Shown piece by piece: positions 1-6,535 of a stretch of DNA of 12,932 nt (positions within the stretch are counted from its first letter, which is position 1; each line of letters starts with the position of its first letter). The position numbers were made by a program, and so were the translations under genes. Source of the DNA: Hyphomicrobiales bacterium (lineage in GTDB: Bacteria > Pseudomonadota > Alphaproteobacteria > Rhizobiales > HXMU1428-3); NCBI GenBank assembly GCA_021775385.1, contig JAJFHW010000372.1:1-12932 (forward strand), read 5' to 3'. Under the pieces are notes generated by a model that had not been told where the DNA came from, did not search any database, and saw only the letters and a program-made list of their open reading frames with translations.

Positions 1-771
1 CTTCGCTAGGCAAGCAGCTTGCTTCAACAGTTCAAAATGCCGATTGTCAGCAGGGAGCAAAACTGAACCGCCATCTACCAAACCATCAAAAATTTCATCC
101 TTGGCATCAGCAATTTCTTCTACATACGCAAAATGCCCAATATGAGCTGGCGCAACTGTGGTAATCAAAGCAACATGAGGCTGAATAAGTTTTGAAAGCG
201 GTGAGATTTCACCCGCATGGTTCATGCCGACTTCAAAAATGCCGAATTCACAATCTCTAGGCATTCGCGCTAATGTGAGAGGAACGCCCCAATGATTATT
301 AAAGGACTTAACGGAAGCGTGCGTGCGGCCAAATTTTTCAAACATCACGCGCAGTGCTTCTTTTGTGCCCGTTTTACCAGCACTCCCAGTCACCGCAATG
401 ATTTTACCTGAGCACCGCTTACGTGCAGCCACTCCCAAATCTTGCAAAGCTTTAAATGTATCCTCAACCCGAATGAGAATGCCACGGGAGCCATCAGATT
501 TTTCAGAGCCATCAGCCCCTTTAGAGCCATCTAATTTGAAATCTTGTGAAACCAAACAGGCTTTCGCTCCCGCCTCAAAAGCAGAGCGAACATAGAGATG
601 CCCATCCTGACTAACCCCCTGAATTGCAATATAAAGAGCGGCATTATCTAGCGTGCGACTATCAATTGAAACACTATTAATCCCTTGATTAGTAAGCTCA
701 GCATCATCAATCCCGTCAATGTCTCCATTAACGGCCGCAACAATTTCACCCACTGTCCATAAATAATTCAT
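1..771 (-). CDS. murF: UDP-N-acetylmuramoyl-tripeptide--D-alanyl-D-alanine ligase (MurF), 3' end missing
   Basis: MurF is the cytoplasmic ATP-dependent ligase that adds D-Ala-D-Ala to UDP-MurNAc-tripeptide, the last Mur-ligase step of peptidoglycan precursor synthesis. I translated 257 codons from the ATG at 771-769; the frame stays open to the window edge, so about half of a normal-length MurF is present. The start MNYLWTVGEIV resembles typical MurF N-termini. Visible motifs are the N-terminal substrate-binding domain with IDSRT (36-40), the P-loop GSAGKTGTK (129-137), KSFNNHWGVPLTLAR (155-169) and EVGMNHAGEI (180-189), all characteristic of MurF. It follows murE by 52 nt on the same strand; the ribosome site is weak (GGCGG just upstream). 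An unusual DGS-rich insert, about residues 81-95, lies between domains 1 and 2 (see the repeat entry). Identity is secure; the C-terminal domain cannot be seen. Confidence 0.95.
   Translation of the reverse strand, partial: MNYLWTVGEIVAAVNGDIDGIDDAELTNQGINSVSIDSRTLDNAALYIAIQGVSQDGHLYVRSAFEAGAKACLVSQDFKLDGSKGADGSEKSDGSRGILIRVEDTFKALQDLGVAARKRCSGKIIAVTGSAGKTGTKEALRVMFEKFGRTHASVKSFNNHWGVPLTLARMPRDCEFGIFEVGMNHAGEISPLSKLIQPHVALITTVAPAHIGHFAYVEEIADAKDEIFDGLVDGGSVLLPADNRHFELLKQAACLAK
487..531 (-). repeat. 18-bp in-frame tandem repeat inside murF
   Basis: The 9-mer GATGGCTCT (or ...TCC) occurs three times on the coding strand at exactly 18-bp steps (plus-strand positions 523-531, 505-513, 487-495). 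It encodes Asp-Gly-Ser three times in the pattern DGSKGA-DGSEKS-DGS. The insert is hydrophilic and lies in the linker between the N-terminal domain and the P-loop domain, where length changes should be tolerated. Confidence 0.75.
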
Positions 772-823
772 ACCGCCAACCAAACTCTATAAAGGAAAAA
801 TAGCTAAACCCACTTAACCAAAA

Positions 824-2317
824 TCATAATTTATTAAGGGCCGCTTCAACCGCCTCATGGTCCGAAAAGGGAAGTGTTTCAGAACCTACAAATTGCCCTG
901 TCTCATGCCCTTTACCGGCCACAAGCAAAATATCCCCCGGTTGCAGTTCAGCAACTGCCGTCTGTATAGCCAAAGCCCTGTCGCCAATTTCATTAGCTCC
1001 AGCAGCTGCTGCCATTATCTCAGAACGAATAACCGATGGCTCTTCACCCCGTGGGTTATCATCCGTCACATAAACGCACTCAGCTAAACGACTTGCAATT
1101 TCGCCCATCATTGGCCGCTTGCCCTTGTCCCTATCACCACCACAACCAAACACAACATGAAGTTTGCCCTTTTTATAAGGCAGTAAAGCTTTAATAGCAG
1201 TCTCAAGTGCATCTGGTGTATGGGCATAATCAATAAATACAGGAGCTAATATAGGAGCTAATTCAGGTGCTGTTTCAGGTAAATCTGTAGCCTGTTTAAA
1301 GCCAGAACAATCCTTACTTCCAACCAACTCCAACCGACCCTTAGGCCCTTTTAATTTCTCTAAAACAGGCAAAATATCAAGAAGAGAAACACCCCCTGCC
1401 GCCACAAGAGCCGCCGCCACCAGCACGTTACTTGCTTGAAAGTCACCAACGAGTGGAAGTTGAATTTCAGAAGTTCCCCGATGGTGAACCAATGTCAATT
1501 TTTGCGAAAACCCATCAATTTCACATTTTTTCAGATTTAAATATCGTCCTTTGCAACCAATGGTCATCACATTTATGTGCCGCGCTTCACAAACTCCAAT
1601 GATCCGACCAGCGCCAGCCGCATCGGCATCAATAACAGCAATGCCATTCTCACCCAACAATTCAGAAAAGAGACGCTTCTTTTCATTGAAATAGGCTTCA
1701 AAAGTCTCATGATAATCCAAATGATCACGCGTGATATTGGTAAAAGCAGCGGCTGTAAAGTTCAAACCATCAAGCCGGCGCTGCGCCAATCCATGGCTAG
1801 ACGCCTCAAGCGCTAAATGGTCAACACCTTGTTCGGCCAGTTCTTTTAAAGCTTTGTGCAAGGTCACTGGATCTGGAGTAGTATGATCCAGTTTTTTAGC
1901 ACCGTGCTTGGAAACAACCCCAATCGTCCCTAAACTAGCACCATCAATTCCAATATGTTCCCAGATTTGCCGCACAAAACTCGCAACAGAAGTTTTCCCA
2001 TTTGTCCCCGTAACCCCAACGATTAAATCTGGTTGCGGCGCATAAAATCTTGCAGCAAGTTCAGCCAACCCAAGGCGAGGATCCACTTGCTGTAAAAGCG
2101 GCACACCCTCAGGTAAAGAGCCTTCATAATTGTCATGAGTTAAAATAGCAGCAGCACCTTGTGAAAGTGCCTGATCAATAAAACGTGCCCCATCTACAAC
2201 AACCCCAGGTAAAGCGGCAAAAAGAAAACCATCTCTGACCTCACGGCTATCAGCTGTGAGCCCCGTAATCTCAACATCAGCCCCACTAAACCCTTCAATT
2301 AGTTCAGATAATTTCAT
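824..2317 (-). CDS. murE: UDP-N-acetylmuramoyl-L-alanyl-D-glutamate--2,6-diaminopimelate ligase (MurE)
   Basis: MurE adds the third residue of the peptidoglycan stem peptide in the cytoplasm, using ATP. The 497-aa product shows the full Mur-ligase layout. TADSREV (21-27) is in the UDP-substrate domain. GVTGTNGKTS (101-110) is the P-loop. HTTPDP (145-150), EASSHGL (171-177) and NITRDHLDYH (194-203) are in the central domain, with K213 in NEKKRLF placed as the usual carbamylated lysine. DYAHTPDALE (363-372) opens the C-terminal domain. The DNPR motif (420-423) marks meso-diaminopimelate rather than lysine as the substrate, as expected for a Gram-negative. A stretch of about 22 residues (roughly 334-357) just before DYAHTPD looks like an insertion compared with E. 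coli MurE as I remember it, and includes a 4-residue tandem repeat. The start MKLSELI is typical although the ribosome site is weak. MurE is separated from ftsI by 726 bp, so it may have its own promoter. Confidence 0.97.
   Translation of the reverse strand: MKLSELIEGFSGADVEITGLTADSREVRDGFLFAALPGVVVDGARFIDQALSQGAAAILTHDNYEGSLPEGVPLLQQVDPRLGLAELAARFYAPQPDLIVGVTGTNGKTSVASFVRQIWEHIGIDGASLGTIGVVSKHGAKKLDHTTPDPVTLHKALKELAEQGVDHLALEASSHGLAQRRLDGLNFTAAAFTNITRDHLDYHETFEAYFNEKKRLFSELLGENGIAVIDADAAGAGRIIGVCEARHINVMTIGCKGRYLNLKKCEIDGFSQKLTLVHHRGTSEIQLPLVGDFQASNVLVAAALVAAGGVSLLDILPVLEKLKGPKGRLELVGSKDCSGFKQATDLPETAPELAPILAPVFIDYAHTPDALETAIKALLPYKKGKLHVVFGCGGDRDKGKRPMMGEIASRLAECVYVTDDNPRGEEPSVIRSEIMAAAAGANEIGDRALAIQTAVAELQPGDILLVAGKGHETGQFVGSETLPFSDHEAVEAALNKL
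1241..1288 (-). repeat. 12-bp in-frame tandem repeat inside murE
   Basis: On the plus strand the units aggagctaatat (1241-1252), aggagctaattc (1253-1264) and aggtgctgtttc (1265-1276) follow each other directly, with a decayed fourth unit starting aggt at 1277. The period is exactly four codons and gives TAPE-LAPI-LAPV in MurE, immediately before the DYAHTPD motif. It probably arose by slippage and lies in a surface linker. Confidence 0.75.
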
Positions 2318-2391
2318 AAATTGCTTGCCCGCCCTCTATTCTCATTTTTATCAAAGCACGTCATCAAAAAGTAGATGCCAGTTTATCGATA

Positions 2392-2459
2392 GCGCGGATG
2401 CTTCACCGGTTGCTTTGTGGGCAATCTGAAGGTGACCTAAAAAAAAGCATCTGAAGCGC
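2392..2459. other. Long multi-helix hairpin upstream of murE
   Basis: Four nested helices can be drawn. They are GCGC 2392-2395 with 2456-2459, GATGCTT 2397-2403 with AAGCATC 2445-2451, CACC 2404-2407 with GGTG 2431-2434, and GGTTGC 2408-2413 with GCAATC 2421-2426 (loop TTTGTGG). The same four bases TGAA form two separate bulges, after 2426 and after 2451. The inner helix has one G-U pair on the plus strand and would have an A-C mismatch on the minus strand. It ends about 75 bp before the murE start in the direction of murE transcription. It may be an RNA element in the murE leader or a plus-strand transcript; function unknown. Confidence 0.4.
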
Positions 2460-2516
2460 AACAAAAACAACATTGCTTGGTTGTTTTATGAATATCACAA
2501 AGCAACCAGGCAATGT
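2459..2516 (-). terminator. Candidate intrinsic terminator between ftsI and murE
   Basis: The arms cattgcttggttgtttt (2471-2487) and aaagcaaccaggcaatg (2499-2515) pair over 17 positions with two imperfect pairs and an 11-nt loop; a2470/t2516 adds one more. Read on the minus strand, the hairpin is followed at once by a T-rich run (TTGTTTTTGTT, 2470-2460), the layout of a Rho-independent terminator for ftsI-direction transcripts. On that strand the two imperfect pairs are A-C mismatches, whereas on the plus strand they are G-U, so the stem is stronger in the opposite orientation, which has no T-run. If it works, it would be partial termination, since murE and murF must still be expressed. Confidence 0.4.
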
Positions 2517-2771
2517 GGATTTAGCACAAAGCATCAACGGAAAACAAGCTAACACCCTGCAAGAAAAGCCAAAAAGAACCGCTCCCTCAAAAATGCACGA
2601 CTAAAACAGTAGAAATTATGGTGAAACGCACTTGAAAAGCTAAAACCACACCAGTTGCTTATTCCAGCTGACACAACAATAGCTTGTAGACAACTGAAAT
2701 CGGAAAAAGAAAATGGAATAACCCCGTAAGAAAAAAGCTAAATAATACCAATGAAAAGCAATCTACCTGAT

Positions 2772-2885
2772 GAAGGAGTTTAGCCCTTTTTCGGGCTAAA
2801 AGACATGACGCCACGGGCGTCCGGCGCAAGCGTCGCCCCTCGGAGGCCGATGAGCTTCAGCTCATCGAATTGCCGTGAGAGAGAG
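2772..2885. repeat. Structured three-hairpin element, copy 1
   Basis: In plus-strand order it holds GAAGGAG (2772-2778); hairpin 1, TTTAGCCC/GGGCTAAA (2779-2800); linker AGACATGACG (2801-2810); hairpin 2, CGGCG/CGTCG (2822-2835); CCCCTCGGAGG (2836-2846); hairpin 3, CGATGAGC/GCTCATCG (2848-2867), extended by GGC/GCC around an AATT bulge; and a tail GTGAGAGAGAG (2875-2885). The same order appears in copy 2 with different but still paired stem bases. An additional GACGCC/GGCGTC pairing (2808-2822) could compete with hairpin 2 in this copy only. The strand is not certain: one G-U pair in hairpin 2 favours plus. I do not recognise it as a known RNA family or repeat. Confidence 0.7.
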
Positions 2886-2922
2886 AAACAAAACTACCTA
2901 TAAACAAAACAACCCATCCGAA

Positions 2923-3027
2923 GAAGGAGCTCAGCCCACTTCGGGCTGAGGGACATGACGAAGCCCGGTGCCTAGCACCGCCCCGGAGGGCCTGTCGCCT
3001 TAGCGACAGAACAGCCCGTGAGAGAGA
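2923..3027. repeat. Structured three-hairpin element, copy 2
   Basis: It starts 151 bp after copy 1 with the same GAAGGAG (2923-2929). Hairpin 1 is CTCAGCCC/GGGCTGAG (2930-2950), the linker GGACATGACG (2951-2960), hairpin 2 CGGTGC/GCACCG with loop CTA (2966-2980), then CCCCGGAGGG (2981-2990). Hairpin 3 is CTGTCGC/GCGACAG with loop CTTA (2992-3009), extended by GGGC/GCCC around an AACA bulge, and the tail is GTGAGAGAGA (3018-3027). Against copy 1, two base pairs of hairpin 1 change from T-A to C-G, one pair of hairpin 2 changes from C-G to T-A, and hairpin 3 is replaced entirely while remaining perfectly paired. It ends 16 bp from the ftsI stop codon. Confidence 0.7.
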
Positions 3028-3043
3028 ATAAAGAGAGAAAAAC

Positions 3044-4783
3044 CTACTTCTCTAAAGAAACTCGATTAAGAACCGGGTAAAACGGCTTCATTTTAAACAA
3101 AGGAGCTAAACGCGAAATAATCCGTCCTGTAGTCGGCGCTGCATTCATACCAGCAACAGTTAAGCCTTGCGCAGCCTTAGTGGCCTGCGGCTCATCTAAC
3201 ATAACAAATACCACATATTCGGGTCTGTCGGCAGGAAACACACCAACAAAACTTGTCAAAACTTTCACCTTTGAATATTTGCCTTTAACAACTTTATTCG
3301 CAGTACCAGTTTTCCCACCCACACGATAAGGCGCCACTTCAGCCCGGCGTGCTGTACCATGACTATCAGTCACATTCGCTCGTAATAATTTTCTTATTTT
3401 TTCACTAGTTGAAACAGAAACAACACGTTCTCCAGTTCGTTTAGCATCTCTCTCACTGCGCTTAAGGAAAGTTGGTTTCACATAAATTCCACCATTGACC
3501 AAAGCACCAATCGCAGAAACAAACTGCAAAGGGGCAATAGACAAACCATGCCCGTAAGAAACTGTCGCTGAATGCACATCTCCCCAGCGCTTAGGTGTTT
3601 GCGGTATGGGCAAAGCACCAAGTTCAGTTTTCATAGGTTTTAACAAATGAAGCTTATTTAAAAATTTACGGTGCGCTACTGGTCCCATTTGCAAAGCAAG
3701 CTTAGCCGTACCAATGTTAGATGAGCGAACAAAAATATCCCTCACGCTCAATTCACCCTTAACACCATGATAATCATTAATCTTATGTGCACCAATTTTC
3801 AGTGGACCAGAAACATCTAATTTTGTATCAAGGCTCGCTTTATTAGCCTCAAGTGCCATTGCCATCGTCACAGTTTTAAAAACAGAACCAAGCTCAAACA
3901 AACCACCAGAAATTCGGTCAAAACGAGCTTTATCTTTTTGCAAAGAAGGTCGCTGCGGATCAAGGTCTGGCAAAGAAGAAAGCGCAACAACTTCACCGCT
4001 ATGAACATTCATAACAACTCCGGCTGCTGACTTAGCTTTATACAACCTCAAAGCGCGACTAAGTTCTTGTTGTAAAATATAATTTGCACCAACATTTAAA
4101 GATAAATGAACTTGCCCATTCTCATTAGTATTAATTTTATCAGCACCAAAAAGGTTCGCATCAGCACTGCGCGCCTTATCAATAAATTTCTCAATTCCTG
4201 AACGACCAACATTATCAATATCAACATGCCCTAACACATATCCACCAAGAGCACCTTTTGGATAAACCCGGCGAATTTCAGGGGTCACATCAACACCCGG
4301 TAATCCAAGATCAAAAATCTCTTGAGCGCGCTTAGGATGCAAACCTCGTTTAATAAAAACAAATTGTTTATTCTTCTTTGTAAGCTGGCGTAGAAGGTTC
4401 ATCTCATCAAGTTCTGGCATCGCATTTTTAAGCTTTTTAACCACCAAAGCCGGCTCCATCAAACCTGATGGGTTTGCATAAAGTGAGGGCGCTTCAATAT
4501 CCGTAGCAAGCAACCGGCCCTCAGCATCAACAATATCAGGACGAGATTTCTGCACCCCTATAGGAGACGCTAAATGCATCTTCATTTCATTTGGTCGAAA
4601 AACAGCTAGAGACACTAGATTTCCCGCAATAAGTGAGAACAAGCTAAACAAAACAAAAATCAATAGAGAATGACGCAAATGAGTTTGGTTCAAAAAACCA
4701 CTAGCTCGGCCAGCAGTCACACCATTGTATGCAGGTGTTCCTTGGAAATTCACATTTTTAGCCATTAAATTAATGCGCATCAT
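3044..4783 (-). CDS. ftsI: Septal peptidoglycan transpeptidase FtsI (penicillin-binding protein 3)
   Basis: FtsI is the class B penicillin-binding protein that cross-links peptide stems at the division septum, working in the periplasm with FtsW, FtsL and other divisome proteins. The 579-aa product has a short cytoplasmic tail, one membrane segment (about 38-62) and a PBP dimerisation domain (SRPDIVDAEGRLLATD, 80-95). The transpeptidase domain has SVFK (300-303, catalytic Ser300), SSN (354-356) and KTG (491-493), the three canonical motifs. Length is normal for the family. The start overlaps the ftsL stop by 4 nt (ATGA). A strong AGGAGG (4788-4793) sits 4 nt from the ATG at 4783 and 7 nt from the next in-frame ATG at 4780, so translation may begin at the second Met. 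Overlap with ftsL suggests translational coupling. Confidence 0.97.
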   Translation of the reverse strand: MMRINLMAKNVNFQGTPAYNGVTAGRASGFLNQTHLRHSLLIFVLFSLFSLIAGNLVSLAVFRPNEMKMHLASPIGVQKSRPDIVDAEGRLLATDIEAPSLYANPSGLMEPALVVKKLKNAMPELDEMNLLRQLTKKNKQFVFIKRGLHPKRAQEIFDLGLPGVDVTPEIRRVYPKGALGGYVLGHVDIDNVGRSGIEKFIDKARSADANLFGADKINTNENGQVHLSLNVGANYILQQELSRALRLYKAKSAAGVVMNVHSGEVVALSSLPDLDPQRPSLQKDKARFDRISGGLFELGSVFKTVTMAMALEANKASLDTKLDVSGPLKIGAHKINDYHGVKGELSVRDIFVRSSNIGTAKLALQMGPVAHRKFLNKLHLLKPMKTELGALPIPQTPKRWGDVHSATVSYGHGLSIAPLQFVSAIGALVNGGIYVKPTFLKRSERDAKRTGERVVSVSTSEKIRKLLRANVTDSHGTARRAEVAPYRVGGKTGTANKVVKGKYSKVKVLTSFVGVFPADRPEYVVFVMLDEPQATKAAQGLTVAGMNAAPTTGRIISRLAPLFKMKPFYPVLNRVSLEK

Positions 4784-5232
4784 TCATCCTCCTGATTTTC
4801 AAGCAAAACAACAGAACCAATCAAACGGTCAATTTGTGAAAATTCTTCCCGGTCAACCAAGCCCATCTCATCACTTTTAAGCCCATCAGAAGACACTTTT
4901 TCACTCATATTCAAAGTCGATTTTATCTTCAGGGCAGCAAAAGGCACATGCTGGTTCTCAGGCAAGTTATTAAGGTCTCGGTAGGAAATAATTTGTTTGG
5001 GAGAAAGAGGTTGAAGCCCAATTGAACTGGCAAGTTGCTCAATCCGCTTTGGTCTCGTCAAGATACTCCACTCAGCCTTCAGAACAGCCAAGCGTTGGCG
5101 CTCAAGCGCAATGTTCTGTCGCAACTGAACTGCTTCAAGCTGCAAACTACGGGTATCATACTTAATCTTATAAAGGACGCCAGCCATACACAGCGTGACG
5201 CAAAAGATCGCAACTGTCAAAATACGCAACAT
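4780..5232 (-). CDS. ftsL: Cell division protein FtsL
   Basis: FtsL is a small bitopic divisome protein that links FtsB/FtsQ to FtsW-FtsI and helps activate septal synthesis. The 150-aa product has a very short cytoplasmic start, one membrane segment (about 3-21) and a heptad-like hydrophilic region rich in Leu, Gln and Arg (about 27-60) that fits the leucine-zipper coiled coil. The segment RPKRIEQLASSIGLQPLSPKQI (61-82) resembles the conserved part of alphaproteobacterial FtsL. The tail (about 100-150) is acidic, low in complexity and probably disordered. FtsL sequences diverge strongly, so the call rests on topology plus position: it lies 63 bp after rsmH and overlaps ftsI by 4 nt. The ribosome site is poor (GAG in AGAGTAAA). 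Confidence 0.9.
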   Translation of the reverse strand: MLRILTVAIFCVTLCMAGVLYKIKYDTRSLQLEAVQLRQNIALERQRLAVLKAEWSILTRPKRIEQLASSIGLQPLSPKQIISYRDLNNLPENQHVPFAALKIKSTLNMSEKVSSDGLKSDEMGLVDREEFSQIDRLIGSVVLLENQEDE

Positions 5233-5295
5233 TTTACTCTACTCAATCACTGCAAACTACTAAACACAGATTACAAAAAACAGTGAACTCATGAA

Positions 5296-6366
5296 TTACA
5301 ATTGAAGAGACTTAATCCCAAGATCCCCCTCAAAAAACTCAAGTGGCGGCGCCTCAGTACGTATCCCAGATCGCAACAAAGCAGAACGCGCTCGTTTATT
5401 CTGGGACATTTCTTCATCATTAGCTTTAACAGCTTTAGTGTTAATGATTCGAAAACTTGGAGAAGATTCTTTATTAATTTCTGGTAAATGCCTGGATTGA
5501 TTTGGCACACGCCCCGAAGCTGATCGAAAGTAATTCTTAACTATTCTATCTTCAAGAGAGTGAAAACAAACAACCACCAATGAGCCACCAGGCTTTAAAA
5601 TACGGCTTGCAGCGTTTAAACCACGCAAAAGCTCGCCTAATTCATCATTTAGATAAATACGCAAAGCTTGAAAAGAGCGCGTCGCTGGATGGATTTTATC
5701 TTTTGCTTTTTTATAAACAACTGTTTCAATAAGTTGCGCTAATTCAGTTGTAGTGCGAAATGGCTCTGTAACACGCCTCTCTACAATTGCTTTTGCGATG
5801 TATCTGGATTTCTTCTCTTCACCAAATTGATAAAGCACGTTAGCAATTTCTTCTTCAGCCAATCCATTGACCAAGTCAGCAGCCGTTGGACCAGATTGAG
5901 ACATCCGCATATCAAGCGGGCCTTCTTGGCGAAAAGAAAAACCACGATGGTCCTGATCGAGCTGCATAGAGGAAACACCAATATCCAAAACAACCCCATC
6001 AACTTGAGCTATCCCAAAACCTGAAACGAGCTTTTCCATTTCAGAATAACGACCATGCACGACTTCAAGTTTGGGTCCAAACTCCCGGAGCATCCCTCTT
6101 GCATCACGCACTGCATCAGGGTCTTGATCAATACCGATCACACGCACATTACCCTCATCTTGTAAAGATGTGAGGATACCACGCGAATAACCACCAGCAC
6201 CAAATGTACCGTCAATAAATATTCGTTGCTGAGAAGGTTGTTCATCTTCGTTGGATTGAACGGCCTCATTAAGAAGGGCGCCAAGAACTGGCTCTAAAAG
6301 AACAGGAATGTGACGGTCAGTACCGCCCGCATTGACATCTTTTTTCGTCATGCCCACCGTCATCAT
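5296..6366 (-). CDS. rsmH: 16S rRNA (cytosine(1402)-N(4))-methyltransferase RsmH (MraW)
   Basis: RsmH methylates N4 of C1402 in 16S rRNA using S-adenosylmethionine, fine-tuning the ribosomal P site. The 356-aa product shows RHIPVLLEPV near the N-terminus, the SAM-binding motif FIDGTFGAGGYSRGIL (about 50-65), GIDQDP (about 78-83), VDGVVLDIGVSSMQLD (about 122-137) followed by RGFSFRQEGPLDMRM, then ATRSFQALRIYLNDEL and LVVVCFHSLEDRIVK, all diagnostic of this family. The ATG at 6366 has AAGGGG 5 nt upstream; another ATG follows directly and a third lies 5 codons in. It is separated from mraZ by 169 bp, wider than is usual for this pair, and the gap contains inverted repeats. Confidence 0.97.
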   Translation of the reverse strand: MMTVGMTKKDVNAGGTDRHIPVLLEPVLGALLNEAVQSNEDEQPSQQRIFIDGTFGAGGYSRGILTSLQDEGNVRVIGIDQDPDAVRDARGMLREFGPKLEVVHGRYSEMEKLVSGFGIAQVDGVVLDIGVSSMQLDQDHRGFSFRQEGPLDMRMSQSGPTAADLVNGLAEEEIANVLYQFGEEKKSRYIAKAIVERRVTEPFRTTTELAQLIETVVYKKAKDKIHPATRSFQALRIYLNDELGELLRGLNAASRILKPGGSLVVVCFHSLEDRIVKNYFRSASGRVPNQSRHLPEINKESSPSFRIINTKAVKANDEEMSQNKRARSALLRSGIRTEAPPLEFFEGDLGIKSLQL

Positions 6367-6382
6367 TCCTACCCCTTACTAA

Positions 6383-6402
6383 ACTGAGCTTAAACACTCA
6401 GT
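6383..6402. other. Short inverted repeat in the rsmH leader
   Basis: ACTGAG (6383-6388) and CTCAGT (6397-6402) form a 6-bp stem with an 8-nt loop about 17 bp upstream of the rsmH start. It would be weak as a hairpin, and no function is evident. Confidence 0.3.
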
Positions 6403-6505
6403 ACTAAACTTTACAAATCATTGCAGCGTCATTTTACACTACAAAAAACAATTCACCTAAGATTTGATATTACTTAAGATCAACAATTAAAAATCATCAC
6501 AATTT

Positions 6506-6530
6506 GTAATTTTATTCGCTGTAAAATTAC
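6506..6530. other. Perfect 9-bp inverted repeat directly after mraZ
   Basis: GTAATTTTA (6506-6514) and TAAAATTAC (6522-6530) flank a 7-nt spacer and begin 5 bp past the mraZ stop codon. Read on the minus strand the hairpin is not followed by a clean T-run, so a strong terminator is unlikely. It could be an attenuator, an RNA stability element or a processing site between mraZ and rsmH. Confidence 0.4.
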
Positions 6531-6535
6531 CCCAT

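Larger units (their letters stand above)
2318..3043. other. Long gene-free gap between ftsI and murE
   Basis: No convincing gene is present in these 726 bp. The left part (2392-2516) holds two strong secondary structures, the right part (2772-3027) holds two copies of a three-hairpin element, and I see nothing recognisable in 2517-2771. The only ATG frame I followed, at 2488-2604 plus (38 residues), lacks a ribosome site. In most proteobacteria ftsI and murE are adjacent or nearly so, so this gap is inserted or expanded sequence within the cluster. Confidence 0.8.

Noticed and set aside
323..595. 90-aa plus-strand open frame
   Set aside because: It is antisense to murF, whose motifs are clear in the minus strand.
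2488..2604. 38-codon plus-strand frame starting MNITKQPGN
   Set aside because: No ribosome site, and its start lies within the loop of the terminator-like hairpin; no sign of coding conservation.
2804..2902. ATG frame inside structured element copy 1, with GAAGGAG upstream
   Set aside because: The matching ATG in copy 2 meets a stop after six codons, so the conserved ATG belongs to a structural linker rather than a gene.
2772..3027. The tandem elements as a known tandem riboswitch such as glycine, or as a mini-ykkC guanidine element
   Set aside because: Conserved bases and loop sequences do not match those families as I know them, and no relevant metabolic gene is adjacent.
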